Of a stretch of DNA of 44,288 nucleotides, positions 17,285 to 25,094 are shown piece after piece. Origin of the DNA: Rhodoferax sp. (GTDB lineage: Bacteria > Pseudomonadota > Gammaproteobacteria > Burkholderiales > Burkholderiaceae_C). Position numbers and translations under genes: made by a program. The stretch is taken from contig JAUXWC010000274.1 of NCBI GenBank assembly GCA_030685025.1, positions 1 to 44,288 on the forward strand, written 5' to 3'. The notes under the pieces were generated by a model that saw only the letters and a program-made list of their open reading frames with translations, searched no databases and was not told the origin of the DNA. Within the stretch, counting starts at the first letter, position 1. Each line of letters starts with the position of its first letter.

Positions 17285-20200
17285 TTATGCATGCGTTACG
17301 TGACGCTGGCGTGCCAATGCAAGCAAATCGCGGTTGACTGGATTGCGGTTCAAGAAGCTGTCGCGAAAGGGCTCGGGCACTCGGTCGCGCGCGGTGCAGC
17401 GCAGCCATTCGCGCCCAATCGCCAGCAACTGCCTCGCGGGGGCGGTTTCCCCGGCCGCCAACAGGGCGCGCGCGCCATGCAGCCACAACTCGGCTGGCAA
17501 CAGCATGGTCGACTGTCGGCGCGTCGACAAAGCGAGCGCCGACCGCGCATACCGCGCGGCAGCGATGGGGTCGACATCGGCCGCGATGCCCGCGCCACGC
17601 ACCATGGCCGCCAGCACCGTGCCTTCGTGCTGCAGCGCTTGCGCCTCTAGGCGAACCGCTTCGAGCTGAAGCAAGGCGGCCGGTGCTGGCAGCGTGCATG
17701 CGTATTCGATCAGCAGCGGTAGACGCAGGTCGGGCCGCTCGCCCTGCGGCAGTCGGTCCAGCGCGTCTTGCAACACGGTGCCGGTTGATTGGCCGCGCGC
17801 CACCGCCAAGTGGTGCTGCAGCAGTGCGGCATTGACGCGCGGCGCGAGCATCTCGTTGTCTCGCACTACCGGCGAGTCCAGAATCCGCTGCATCCGCGCC
17901 CATTGACCCAGGTGACGCCAGCAGACGGCCAATCGCAAATGCGCAAACACCTCGACGCCGCGCGCGTGCTGGTGCATGAGCTCGATCGCGAGTTCAATTT
18001 GCAGCAAGGCGTCGCCATAGTGGCCAGCCTGAGACGTGCACAAGCCCAGCATGGCGTACATCGAGCCTTTGTGAGCCCCCAGGTCGTCGTGCAACGCGGT
18101 GATCTGCAGGCCACGCAGCAAGTGCTCGCGTGCGGCATCCAGGTCACCCGCATCCAGGCGGTTGCAGGTGAGGCTTCCCAGCACCACGGCGACATTGCTG
18201 AGGTTGCCACTGACCTGCGAGTACTCAATCGCGCGATGATGGTGCGCCAGGGCCGCGTCGAGTCGGCCGAGGTTGTCATACATGTGGGCCAGGTTGCCGT
18301 GCAATTCACTGCGCTCGTCGTCGGTGCCATGCGCATCGAACCACGGCAAGCAAGCCTCGAAGTGTTGTGCCGCTTGCGCCAACCGGTCGGTCACAACCAG
18401 CCCTATGGCCAGCGCCTGATGGCTGGCTGCCACCAGCCGCGGGTCGTCCAACAGAACGCTCTCACGCAATGCGAGGGTCGCCGGCTCGACGCTGCGAAAC
18501 GGATCGACCGACTGGTTCTCGAAATTCGAGCGTTGCAGCCACGCTTCGATGCGTTGGGTCGGTGTTTGTGCCAAGCGATCAAGGCGGTCGCATTGCGCCC
18601 GACCGTCGGCGACGACGCTACCGGTGTTGACGAAGTCCTCGGCGGCTTCCAGCAGCGAGGCGAATGCGGCGCCAAGATCGCCGGCGGCTTCTTCGATGGC
18701 GCTCTTGCACTCCAGGAATTCGATGCACTCTTTCAACCGCGACGCCTGGCGCGCCTGGCTCGCTGCCTGCTGAAGCCACGGCAGGGCGCGCCGTGGCTGC
18801 GCGGCATCCATCCAGTGTTGCGCGATGCGTGCCGGCTCGGGGCAGCGCGGCTCAATGAAGGCCGCTACGCTGGCATGGGTGCGGGTCGCAATGGTGGCGG
18901 GGACGCTGGCACGCACTGCCTCGAAAACCAGATCATGGGCGAACGCGTCGCCGCGCATGACGTGCGCGGACTCCAGTTCGGCCAGGGCGTCGGCAAACTG
19001 CATCGCCGAGGCCTGTAGGACGTGCTCAGCCAGCTCGATGCCGAAGTCCACCCCGGCAATGCTGGCAACCCGAGCCAACGCCAGAGCAGCCGGCGAGAGC
19101 TGCGCGATGCGCCGTTCGATCAGCCGGCCCACCGACACCGGGCGCGGCAACGTGCTGGGGTCGGCCAGGCGCGAGAGCGAGCGCTCGACCCAGGCCTGTT
19201 TCAAGGTTTCCAATACGAACAAGGGATTGCCGCCGGTGCGTTGGTGCAGACCGGGCGCCAGGGTTTGGCCGTCGACGCCGGGCAGCGCCAGGGAGTCGAC
19301 CAGCACCGCGAGCGCTTCCAGACCGAGGGGGGCGAGCCGGATTGGGGCCAGGCGCGCTCTCTCAGCCAAGGCGTCATGCAAGGCCTGAACCGGCGAGCCG
19401 GCTTCGGCCGGCCGGTAGGCGAGCGCCCAGCGCAAGGGCTCAGTGCTGGTGGCGTCGGGGCTACCCGGATCGGCCTCGTCGATCAGCGTACCCAGCAAGT
19501 CCAGGCTGGCTTCGTCGGCGAAGTGCAGGTCATCCAGCGCCAGGCCCGTCAGACTGGCCTGGGTGGCTAGCAGCGCGCGCACCGAGCGCACGATGGGCGG
19601 ACGCGGCCCTTCGCTGACTTGGAGGGCGTTCGAAGCGCCGAACTCTGGCAGCACACGGGCGACTTCACGGCGCAAGGCGGTGGGTAGTTGTGGCGCCACC
19701 GGTGTCGAGGCTGCACCGTGTGCGATCACGGCGCGCAGCAGGCGCGCCAGCGTTGCAAACGGAACGCCCGCGTCACCGGGGCGGCCAGCCGCGCGAACCA
19801 GGCCCGGCTGGGCATTGGCAAAGTCCTGCAGCAGCCGGGTCTTGCCCAAGCCGGCCTCACCGATCAGTGCCACCACTTGGTGGGCTTGCCAGTGCTGTTG
19901 CAGGGCCGCGAGCTCGGCGTCGCGCCCGACCATGCGCGGCGGGCGCAGCACGCTGGCGGGCACTGATTGGGTTCGCGGTGCCTGCGCCTGTGCATTGGTA
20001 GCGCCGACGGTGGCCAGCAAGTCCAGTGTCTCCTGCGACGGTGTGGTGCCGACTTCGTCTTTGAGAACCTGCTCGCAGCGATCAAACGCCAGCAAGGCGC
20101 CGGCGCGGTCGCCACCCAGGTAGTGCAGCCGGATTACGCGGCGGTGGGTGTCTTCGGACAGCGGCTCGCGCGCCAGCAGTTCCCGCGCGTGGCCCAGGGC

Positions 20201-20632
20201 GCCCGCGTAGTCCTGTGCAAGCTCGGCGTCCTCGATCCGCCGAACCAACTCCTGACGGCGGTGGGCGTCCCGGCGCTCACGTTGCTGGCCAAGCCAGGCG
20301 TCGAGTTCGGCGCCAAATCCGCATTCCAGATCGCCCAGCACACCGGGCGAGTTGTGCAGATCGTGGGCCACGCCTTCGGCCAACGACAGGGTGGCGCCGC
20401 CCCGGACCAATTCCGCGCCAATTTGTTTTTTCAGTTGGAACAGGCGTTGGCGCAGTGCGTTGCGGGCTGCATCGGAGTCGCTCTCTGGCCATAACAAGGT
20501 GGCGAGCCGGGTGCGCGAGGTTGGTCCTTCAAGCGCCAGCCACGCCAACAGCGCCGCATCGCGCGGGGCCAATGCAATGGGCGCGCCAGATGGTGCGACC
20601 GCCTGCAGTACTTGGCTTAGGTTGAGCTGCAC
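17285..20632 (-). CDS. Large BTAD-ATPase-TPR transcriptional regulator (AfsR/SARP-like)
   Basis: The 1115-residue protein has an OmpR-type winged helix at the N-terminus (about 12-85: RDAALLAWLALEG, RTRLATLLWPESDSDAARNALRQRLFQLKK), a bacterial transcriptional activation (BTAD) domain (about 95-220), and an AAA/STAND ATPase with Walker A LIGEAGLGKTRLL (about 255-270) and a Walker B-like ALDDLHFAD. A long helical TPR region (about 600-1115, including ALAHHHRAIEYSQ) follows. Such proteins use ATP and a TPR sensor to control nearby genes. The start is a GTG with CGGAG upstream. It is divergent from nrdD across a 270-bp region. Architecture is clear; target and signal are unknown. Confidence 0.85.
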   Translation of the reverse strand: MQLNLSQVLQAVAPSGAPIALAPRDAALLAWLALEGPTSRTRLATLLWPESDSDAARNALRQRLFQLKKQIGAELVRGGATLSLAEGVAHDLHNSPGVLGDLECGFGAELDAWLGQQRERRDAHRRQELVRRIEDAELAQDYAGALGHARELLAREPLSEDTHRRVIRLHYLGGDRAGALLAFDRCEQVLKDEVGTTPSQETLDLLATVGATNAQAQAPRTQSVPASVLRPPRMVGRDAELAALQQHWQAHQVVALIGEAGLGKTRLLQDFANAQPGLVRAAGRPGDAGVPFATLARLLRAVIAHGAASTPVAPQLPTALRREVARVLPEFGASNALQVSEGPRPPIVRSVRALLATQASLTGLALDDLHFADEASLDLLGTLIDEADPGSPDATSTEPLRWALAYRPAEAGSPVQALHDALAERARLAPIRLAPLGLEALAVLVDSLALPGVDGQTLAPGLHQRTGGNPLFVLETLKQAWVERSLSRLADPSTLPRPVSVGRLIERRIAQLSPAALALARVASIAGVDFGIELAEHVLQASAMQFADALAELESAHVMRGDAFAHDLVFEAVRASVPATIATRTHASVAAFIEPRCPEPARIAQHWMDAAQPRRALPWLQQAASQARQASRLKECIEFLECKSAIEEAAGDLGAAFASLLEAAEDFVNTGSVVADGRAQCDRLDRLAQTPTQRIEAWLQRSNFENQSVDPFRSVEPATLALRESVLLDDPRLVAASHQALAIGLVVTDRLAQAAQHFEACLPWFDAHGTDDERSELHGNLAHMYDNLGRLDAALAHHHRAIEYSQVSGNLSNVAVVLGSLTCNRLDAGDLDAAREHLLRGLQITALHDDLGAHKGSMYAMLGLCTSQAGHYGDALLQIELAIELMHQHARGVEVFAHLRLAVCWRHLGQWARMQRILDSPVVRDNEMLAPRVNAALLQHHLAVARGQSTGTVLQDALDRLPQGERPDLRLPLLIEYACTLPAPAALLQLEAVRLEAQALQHEGTVLAAMVRGAGIAADVDPIAAARYARSALALSTRRQSTMLLPAELWLHGARALLAAGETAPARQLLAIGREWLRCTARDRVPEPFRDSFLNRNPVNRDLLALARQRHVTHA

Positions 20633-20791
20633 ACGACTCCGATGGAGGGGGACGCCTGGATGTTACCCTGCGCGCTGCGCTGCCTGCCGGGCAAGACGCT
20701 GGCGGCCCTGTCTGCGTGCTGTCGTGGGTGCGAAAAGCGAGGGTTGACCCTAGCTTTGAGCCATCCGAATGGGCGATCATGGGCCCAGACT

Positions 20792-20805
20792 CTGATCCAG
20801 ATCAA
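20792..20805 (+). promoter_or_regulatory. FNR/ANR-type binding site upstream of nrdD
   Basis: CTGATCCAGATCAA matches the FNR consensus TTGAT-N4-ATCAA at 9 of 10 positions. Its centre lies about 103 bp before the nrdD ATG. Activation of an anaerobic ribonucleotide reductase by an FNR-type regulator would be expected biologically. Confidence 0.65.
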
Positions 20806-20839
20806 TGATCGTCGTAAACAAGGGTAACTCGCCTTGTAG

Positions 20840-20855
20840 ACACTACATATAGTGG
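20840..20855 (+). promoter_or_regulatory. NrdR box 1
   Basis: ACACTACATATAGTGG matches the near-palindromic NrdR box (consensus close to ACACWATATATWGTGT). NrdR represses ribonucleotide reductase operons when dATP is high. It forms a tandem pair with the box at 20871. Confidence 0.8.
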
Positions 20856-20870
20856 TTAGCATCCGTTCCC

Positions 20871-20886
20871 GCACTACCTATGGTGT
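20871..20886 (+). promoter_or_regulatory. NrdR box 2
   Basis: GCACTACCTATGGTGT is the second NrdR-like box. It starts 31 bp after box 1, three helical turns, the spacing typical of NrdR operators, and ends 15 bp before the nrdD start codon. Confidence 0.75.
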
Positions 20887-20901
20887 ACCGGGGGACAGAA
20901 G

Positions 20902-22944
20902 ATGAGCATTGCCATTACCAGCGTTTTCACCCATATCATCAAGCGCGACGGCGGCATCAAACCGTTCGACGCAGCCAAGATTGCCGAAGCCCTGAACCGG
21001 GCCGCGCAGGTCACGCAGGAGTTCGATTGCGCCGAGGCCAGGCGCCTCACGCAGTACCTGGTGGTGCCCAAGATCAAGGTGCTTGGGCCTGTGACGCCGC
21101 ACATCGAGCAGATTCAGGACGCGGTCGAAGCTGCCTTGTTCGATGCCGGCTACCCCAAGACCCTGCGCGCCTACATTGTCTACCGCGAGCAGCACAAGAA
21201 GCTGCGCAGCGACCGCAAGACGCTGGTGGACGTCGAGTCCAGCATGAACGAGTACCTGCAGCAGCTCGATTGGCGCGTCAATGCCAATGCCAACCAGGGC
21301 TACTCGCTCGGCGGCCTGATCCTCAACGTCTCGGGCAAGGTCATCGCCAACTACTGGCTCAACCACGTGTACCCGCCCGAGGTCGGCGCGGCGCACCGTA
21401 GCGCGGCGATCCACATCCACGATCTCGACATGTTGGCCGGTTACTGCGCCGGCTGGTCGCTGCGCACGCTGCTCAACGAAGGCTTGAACGGTGTGCCGGG
21501 CAAGGTGGAGAGCGGACCGCCCAAGCACATGTCCAGCGCCGTCGGGCAAATCGTCAACTTTTTGGGCACGCTGCAAAACGAATGGGCTGGTGCGCAGGCC
21601 TTCAGTTCGTTCGACACTTACATGGCGCCCTACATCAAGCAAGACGGCATGGCCTATACCGAGGTGCGCCAATGCATGCAGGAACTGATTTACAACCTGA
21701 ACGTGCCCTCGCGCTGGGGTACGCAAACGCCCTTCACCAACCTCACCTTCGACTGGATTTGCCCGGAGGATTTGCGCGAGCAAGTTCCGCTGATCGCGGG
21801 GAAAGAGGTGAACTTCACCTACGGTGAGCTGCAAGCAGAGATGGACATGATCAACCGCGCCTACATCGAAGTGATGATGGCCGGCGACGCCAAGGGCCGC
21901 GTGTTTACCTTCCCGATCCCCACCTACAACATGACGGAAGACTTCGACTGGTACAGCCCGAACGCCGAACTGCTGTTTGAGATGACCGCCAAGTACGGCC
22001 TGCCCTACTTTCAGAACTTCATCAATTCGGAACTCAAGCCGAACCAGATCCGCTCCATGTGCTGCCGCCTGCAATTGGACTTGCGCGAACTGCTCAAGCG
22101 CGGCAACGGCCTGTTCGGGTCCGCCGAGCAGACCGGCTCACTCGGCGTGGTCACCATCAACTGCGCGCGCTTGGGCTATTTGCACATGGGCCACGAAGCC
22201 GGCATGCTGGCGGCCCTCGACACCCTGCTGGAGCTGGGCCGTGACAGCCTGGAGATCAAGCGCAAGGTGATCCAGCGCCACATGGACAACGGCCTGTTTC
22301 CCTACACCAAGCGTTACCTGGGCACGCTGCGCAACCACTTCTCCACGCTGGGCGTGAACGGCATCAACGAGATGATCCGCAACTACACGCAGGACCGCGA
22401 GGACATCAGCACCGAGTGGGGCCATGCCTTCGCGATTCGCCTGCTCGACCATGTGCGCGCGCGCATGCTCGAATTCCAGGACCAGACCGGCCACATGTAC
22501 AACCTGGAGGCCACGCCGGCCGAGGGCACCACCTACCGTTTTGCCAAGGAAGACGCCAAACAGTTTCCCGACATTCTGCAAGCCGGCACCAAGGACATGC
22601 CCTACTACACCAACTCCAGCCAGTTGCCGGTGGGCTATACCGACGATCCGTTCGAGGCGCTGGAGCTGCAGGACGACTTGCAACGCAAGTACACCGGTGG
22701 CACCGTGCTGCACCTGTACATGACCGAACCACTCAGCAGCGCCGAGACCTGCCGCCAACTGGTCAAACGCTCGCTGTCGCGTTTTCGCCTGCCCTACATC
22801 ACCGTCACGCCCACGTTTTCGATCTGCCCCAAACACGGCTACCTGGGCGGGCGCCACGACTTTTGCCCGAAGTGCGATATTGAAATCATTGCGGGAAAGA
22901 CCGCAGCGACACGCAGTGCGCAAGCTCTGTCCCCAACTGATTGA
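20902..22944 (+). CDS. nrdD: Anaerobic ribonucleoside-triphosphate reductase, large catalytic chain (lacks the glycyl-radical segment)
   Basis: This is the class III ribonucleotide reductase chain that reduces ribonucleotides to deoxyribonucleotides without oxygen. The N-terminal ATP-cone is at about 8-95 (IIKRDGGIKPFDAAKIAEALNRA). The barrel follows (AAIHIHDLDMLAGYCAGWSL, YNLNVPSRWGTQTPFTNLTFDW, FTFPIPTYNM, MCCRLQLDL). The chain ends with the zinc-site region ICPKHGYLGG and FCPKCD. It stops 16 residues after IIA, before any RVxGY motif; the glycyl-radical segment is a separate ORF at 23043. The last residues are encoded by a 58-bp tandem repeat, so the original end was probably IIARKQLETT with a stop at 23031. 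GGGGGACA precedes the ATG. Confidence 0.92.
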   Translation: MSIAITSVFTHIIKRDGGIKPFDAAKIAEALNRAAQVTQEFDCAEARRLTQYLVVPKIKVLGPVTPHIEQIQDAVEAALFDAGYPKTLRAYIVYREQHKKLRSDRKTLVDVESSMNEYLQQLDWRVNANANQGYSLGGLILNVSGKVIANYWLNHVYPPEVGAAHRSAAIHIHDLDMLAGYCAGWSLRTLLNEGLNGVPGKVESGPPKHMSSAVGQIVNFLGTLQNEWAGAQAFSSFDTYMAPYIKQDGMAYTEVRQCMQELIYNLNVPSRWGTQTPFTNLTFDWICPEDLREQVPLIAGKEVNFTYGELQAEMDMINRAYIEVMMAGDAKGRVFTFPIPTYNMTEDFDWYSPNAELLFEMTAKYGLPYFQNFINSELKPNQIRSMCCRLQLDLRELLKRGNGLFGSAEQTGSLGVVTINCARLGYLHMGHEAGMLAALDTLLELGRDSLEIKRKVIQRHMDNGLFPYTKRYLGTLRNHFSTLGVNGINEMIRNYTQDREDISTEWGHAFAIRLLDHVRARMLEFQDQTGHMYNLEATPAEGTTYRFAKEDAKQFPDILQAGTKDMPYYTNSSQLPVGYTDDPFEALELQDDLQRKYTGGTVLHLYMTEPLSSAETCRQLVKRSLSRFRLPYITVTPTFSICPKHGYLGGRHDFCPKCDIEIIAGKTAATRSAQALSPTD

Positions 22945-23003
22945 GATTGCGGGAAAGACCGCAGCGACACGCAGTGCGCAAGCTCTGTCCCCAACCGATT
23001 GAG
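22888..23003 (+). repeat. Two tandem copies of a 58-bp unit at the nrdD 3' end
   Basis: Copy 1 is 22888-22945 and copy 2 is 22946-23003; they differ at one base (AACTGA versus AACCGA). Both begin ATTGCGGGAAAGACCG, and a third partial start ATTGC follows at 23004. Because 58 is not a multiple of 3, the insertion shifts the nrdD frame, and the TGA at 22942 inside copy 1 ends the protein. Confidence 0.95.
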
Positions 23004-23042
23004 ATTGCCCGCAAACAACTTGAAACAACCTAAGGAGATGCC

Positions 23043-23249
23043 ATGAACGTAATGAGCGAACAACAAGATATCAGCGCACAAGCCCAGACCATCGTCCTGC
23101 GCGACGACGAGCGCCAGCGCTGCGAAGTGTGGACCCGCGTGATGGGCTACCACCGCCCGATGGCGTCCTTCAACACCGGCAAGAAGGGCGAGTTCCATGA
23201 GCGCACTTATTTCACCGAGCGCAGTTGCCAGGTCAGCCTGGCAGCCTGA
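23043..23249 (+). CDS. nrdD: Glycyl-radical polypeptide of anaerobic ribonucleotide reductase (split NrdD C-terminus)
   Basis: The 68-residue product carries the part of class III reductase missing from the large chain: CEVWTRVMGYHRPMASFNTG and KKGEFHERTYF. RVMGY fits the glycyl-radical motif, with Gly35 as the radical site activated by NrdG. TAAGGAG ends 5 nt before the ATG at 23043, so it is translated independently, not by readthrough. It would have to dock into the large chain to bring Gly35 near the active-site Cys. The nrdG ATG lies inside its 3' end. Whether the last residues (after TYFTE) matter is unknown. Identification by motif is strong; function as a separate subunit is inference. 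Confidence 0.85.
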   Translation: MNVMSEQQDISAQAQTIVLRDDERQRCEVWTRVMGYHRPMASFNTGKKGEFHERTYFTERSCQVSLAA

Positions 23250-23946
23250 ATCGGTGCTCAGAATCGGTGGCATTACCCCGTTTACCGCCACCGACTACCC
23301 CGGCAAGCTGGCCGCAGTGGTGTTCGTGCAGGGCTGTCCGTGGCGCTGCGGCTATTGCCACAACCCGCACCTTCAGACACGCACCGGACTCGACGGGATG
23401 GCATGGAGGCAGGTGGTGGCACGCCTTCAGCGGCGAGTGGGCTTGATTGACGCAGTGGTGTTCAGCGGCGGCGAGCCGACCATCGACCCAGGACTGGTCG
23501 ACGCCATGCGCGAGGTGCGAGCGATGGGATTTGGCGTTGGGCTGCACACGGCGGGCGCGTACCCGCGCCGTCTGGCCGAGGTCTTGCCGCTGGTGGACTG
23601 GGTTGGCATGGACATCAAGGCCGGGTTTGACACCTACGACACCATCACCCGCATCGTCGGCAGCGCCCGCCACGCCCTTGCAAGCGCCGAGCAAGTGCTG
23701 GCCAGTGGCGTGGCGCATGAGTTTCGCACCACCGTGCATCCGAGTCTGCATACGCAGGCTGACATCCTGGCGTTGGCCCAGAGTCTGAGTGCGATGGGCG
23801 TGCGTCGCTATGCCTTGCAGCGGTTTCGCGCCACCGGTTGTGCGGATGCCGGGCTGACAGGCGTTACATCAGCGGCTTTCATTGGCCCCGAATTGCTGAC
23901 GCGCGTAGCGGCTTTGTTTGAAACCTTTAGCTACCGCTGCGATTGA
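23197..23946 (+). CDS. nrdG: Anaerobic ribonucleotide reductase activating protein (radical SAM)
   Basis: NrdG is a 4Fe-4S radical-SAM enzyme that generates the glycyl radical on NrdD. The CxxxCxxC cluster motif is VQGCPWRCGYCHNP (Cys47, Cys51, Cys54). VVFSGGEPTIDPGLVDAM is the SAM-binding GGE motif, and VDWVGMDIKAGF follows. The 249-residue length suits the longer NrdG type (pyruvate formate-lyase activase-like). The ATG at 23197 overlaps the small NrdD ORF by 53 bp; a GTG at 23254 just before LRIGGITPFTATDYPG is an alternative start. The overlap suggests coupled translation. The 3' end overlaps the convergent DUF4143 gene by 20 bp. Confidence 0.92.
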   Translation: MSALISPSAVARSAWQPESVLRIGGITPFTATDYPGKLAAVVFVQGCPWRCGYCHNPHLQTRTGLDGMAWRQVVARLQRRVGLIDAVVFSGGEPTIDPGLVDAMREVRAMGFGVGLHTAGAYPRRLAEVLPLVDWVGMDIKAGFDTYDTITRIVGSARHALASAEQVLASGVAHEFRTTVHPSLHTQADILALAQSLSAMGVRRYALQRFRATGCADAGLTGVTSAAFIGPELLTRVAALFETFSYRCD

Positions 23947-25000
23947 GCTGGGCGCCCAGCGGCGAAGGCAGCAAGGCCCATAGCGGCACCGCCTCCACGC
24001 CCCGCGCGATCTTGAACCGGTGTGCGCCGGGGTAGACGACATACAGCGCATCGAGCTTGAGGTCGTGCATGGCGATGCGCATGCTGGTGGTCAGCGTGGG
24101 CGCATCGCTGCGTTTGAATTCCACGCCGATGCGCTGGCGGCCACGCAGCATTAACAAATCCAATTCAGCGCCTTGGTGCGTGGCCCAAAAGTAGGCTTGA
24201 TCGGGCTGGGCCAGGCGCAACACCTGTTCCAGCGCGAAGCCTTCCCAACTGGCGCCGCATTGGGGGTGCGTGAGCAGTTGCGCCAGGCTCTCCACGCCGA
24301 TCAAGGCGTGCAGCAAGCCGCTGTCGCGGAAATAGATCTTTGGCGCCTTGACTTGTCGCTTGCCCAGGTTCTCGTGCCAGGGCTGCAACTGGCGAATCAT
24401 CAGGGTCTGCGTCAGCGTATCCAAGTAGCGCCGTATGGTCGGTTCTGATACGCCCATGGACTGCGCCATGGGTGCCGCAGACCAGACTTGCCCGTGGTAG
24501 TGCGCCAGCATGGTCCAGAAACGCAACATGGCGGGGGCCGCGATGTTGATGCCGAACTGTGGAATGTCCACCTGCACGTGCGCGGCGACGGCTTGGTGGC
24601 GCCACGCCAGGCTGTCCGCATCCGACCCGGCCAGGTAAGCGCGCGGGAAGCCGCCGACTTCAATCGTTTCCACACGGCCCAGCAAGGACTCGCCGGCCTG
24701 ACTCAGCAACGCCGGCGACGCACTGCCCAGCAAGAGAAACTGTCCCGGCGCGTTGGAGCGGTCCATCAGCACGCGCAGCAGCGGAAACAAGCCCGGTTTG
24801 AGCTGCACCTCGTCAATCACGACCAGCCCGCTGAGCTGCTCCAGCGCAAACAGCACAATCAACCATGAAAAAGGAACAAAAGATATTCGAATTTCATGGT
24901 TATCGCCAGCCCGCCTGTGCCAGGCACGCCGCCCCAGGAGCGGCATCCCGTCGTCAAGGCCTTGCTCGTGAAGGCAAGGCTGGAGCCCGCTGCGAGCCAC
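23927..25000 (-). pseudogene. DUF4143-type ATPase, N-terminally truncated
   Basis: From about residue 51 the protein matches the AAA_14/DUF4143 family: LSGLVVIDEVQLKPGLFPLL is Walker B, FLLLGSASPALL is sensor 1, FPRAYLAGSDADSLAWR follows, then the DUF4143 domain (KAPKIYFRDSGLLHALIG, SWEGFALEQVL, ELDLLMLRGRQRIGVEFKRSDAP). The first 50 residues are unrelated, and the usual start with the P-loop GPRQVGKT (about 70-80 residues) is missing. Without Walker A it cannot be a working ATPase. The homology break (about 24852) lies beside an inverted repeat at 24861-24901. It may still be translated as a fragment. Family members are often toxin-antitoxin or mobile-associated ATPases of unclear role. Confidence 0.75.
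24861..24901. repeat. 10-bp inverted repeat at the DUF4143 break point
   Basis: AACCATGAAA (24861-24870) pairs with TTTCATGGTT (24892-24901) across a 21-nt AT-rich spacer. It stands about 10 bp from the point where ATPase homology is lost, so it may mark the edge of an inserted or deleted segment. Confidence 0.6.
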
Positions 25001-25058
25001 CTTACGGCCAGGCGCCGATGCATGAACCCAACACCATCGGGGTCATTTTCGAAGTTTA

Positions 25059-25072
25059 ATCAAACGTTTGAT
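25059..25072 (+). promoter_or_regulatory. TetR-family operator (palindrome)
   Basis: ATCAAACGTTTGAT is a perfect 14-bp palindrome 22 bp upstream of the tetR start. It is nested inside a wider inverted repeat (AACACCA near 25030 and TGGTGTT near 25075). Position and symmetry fit autoregulation by the TetR protein encoded next. Confidence 0.75.
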
Positions 25073-25094
25073 GTTGGTGTTCTAATCCCGTCCC

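Noticed and set aside
20878-22074. Antisense ORF of 398 codons opposite nrdD
   Set aside because: Shadow of nrdD with no recognisable domain, and it would run through the NrdR boxes and nrdD start.
22700-23043. Intein, programmed frameshift or selenocysteine readthrough joining the two NrdD parts
   Set aside because: No intein motifs; the small ORF has its own ribosome site and ATG, and the pre-insertion sequence already seems to contain a stop at 23031.
24865-25059. 64-codon plus-strand ORF before tetR as a small regulator gene
   Set aside because: Composition is not protein-like, no good ribosome site, and it lies in the rearranged segment next to the truncated ATPase.
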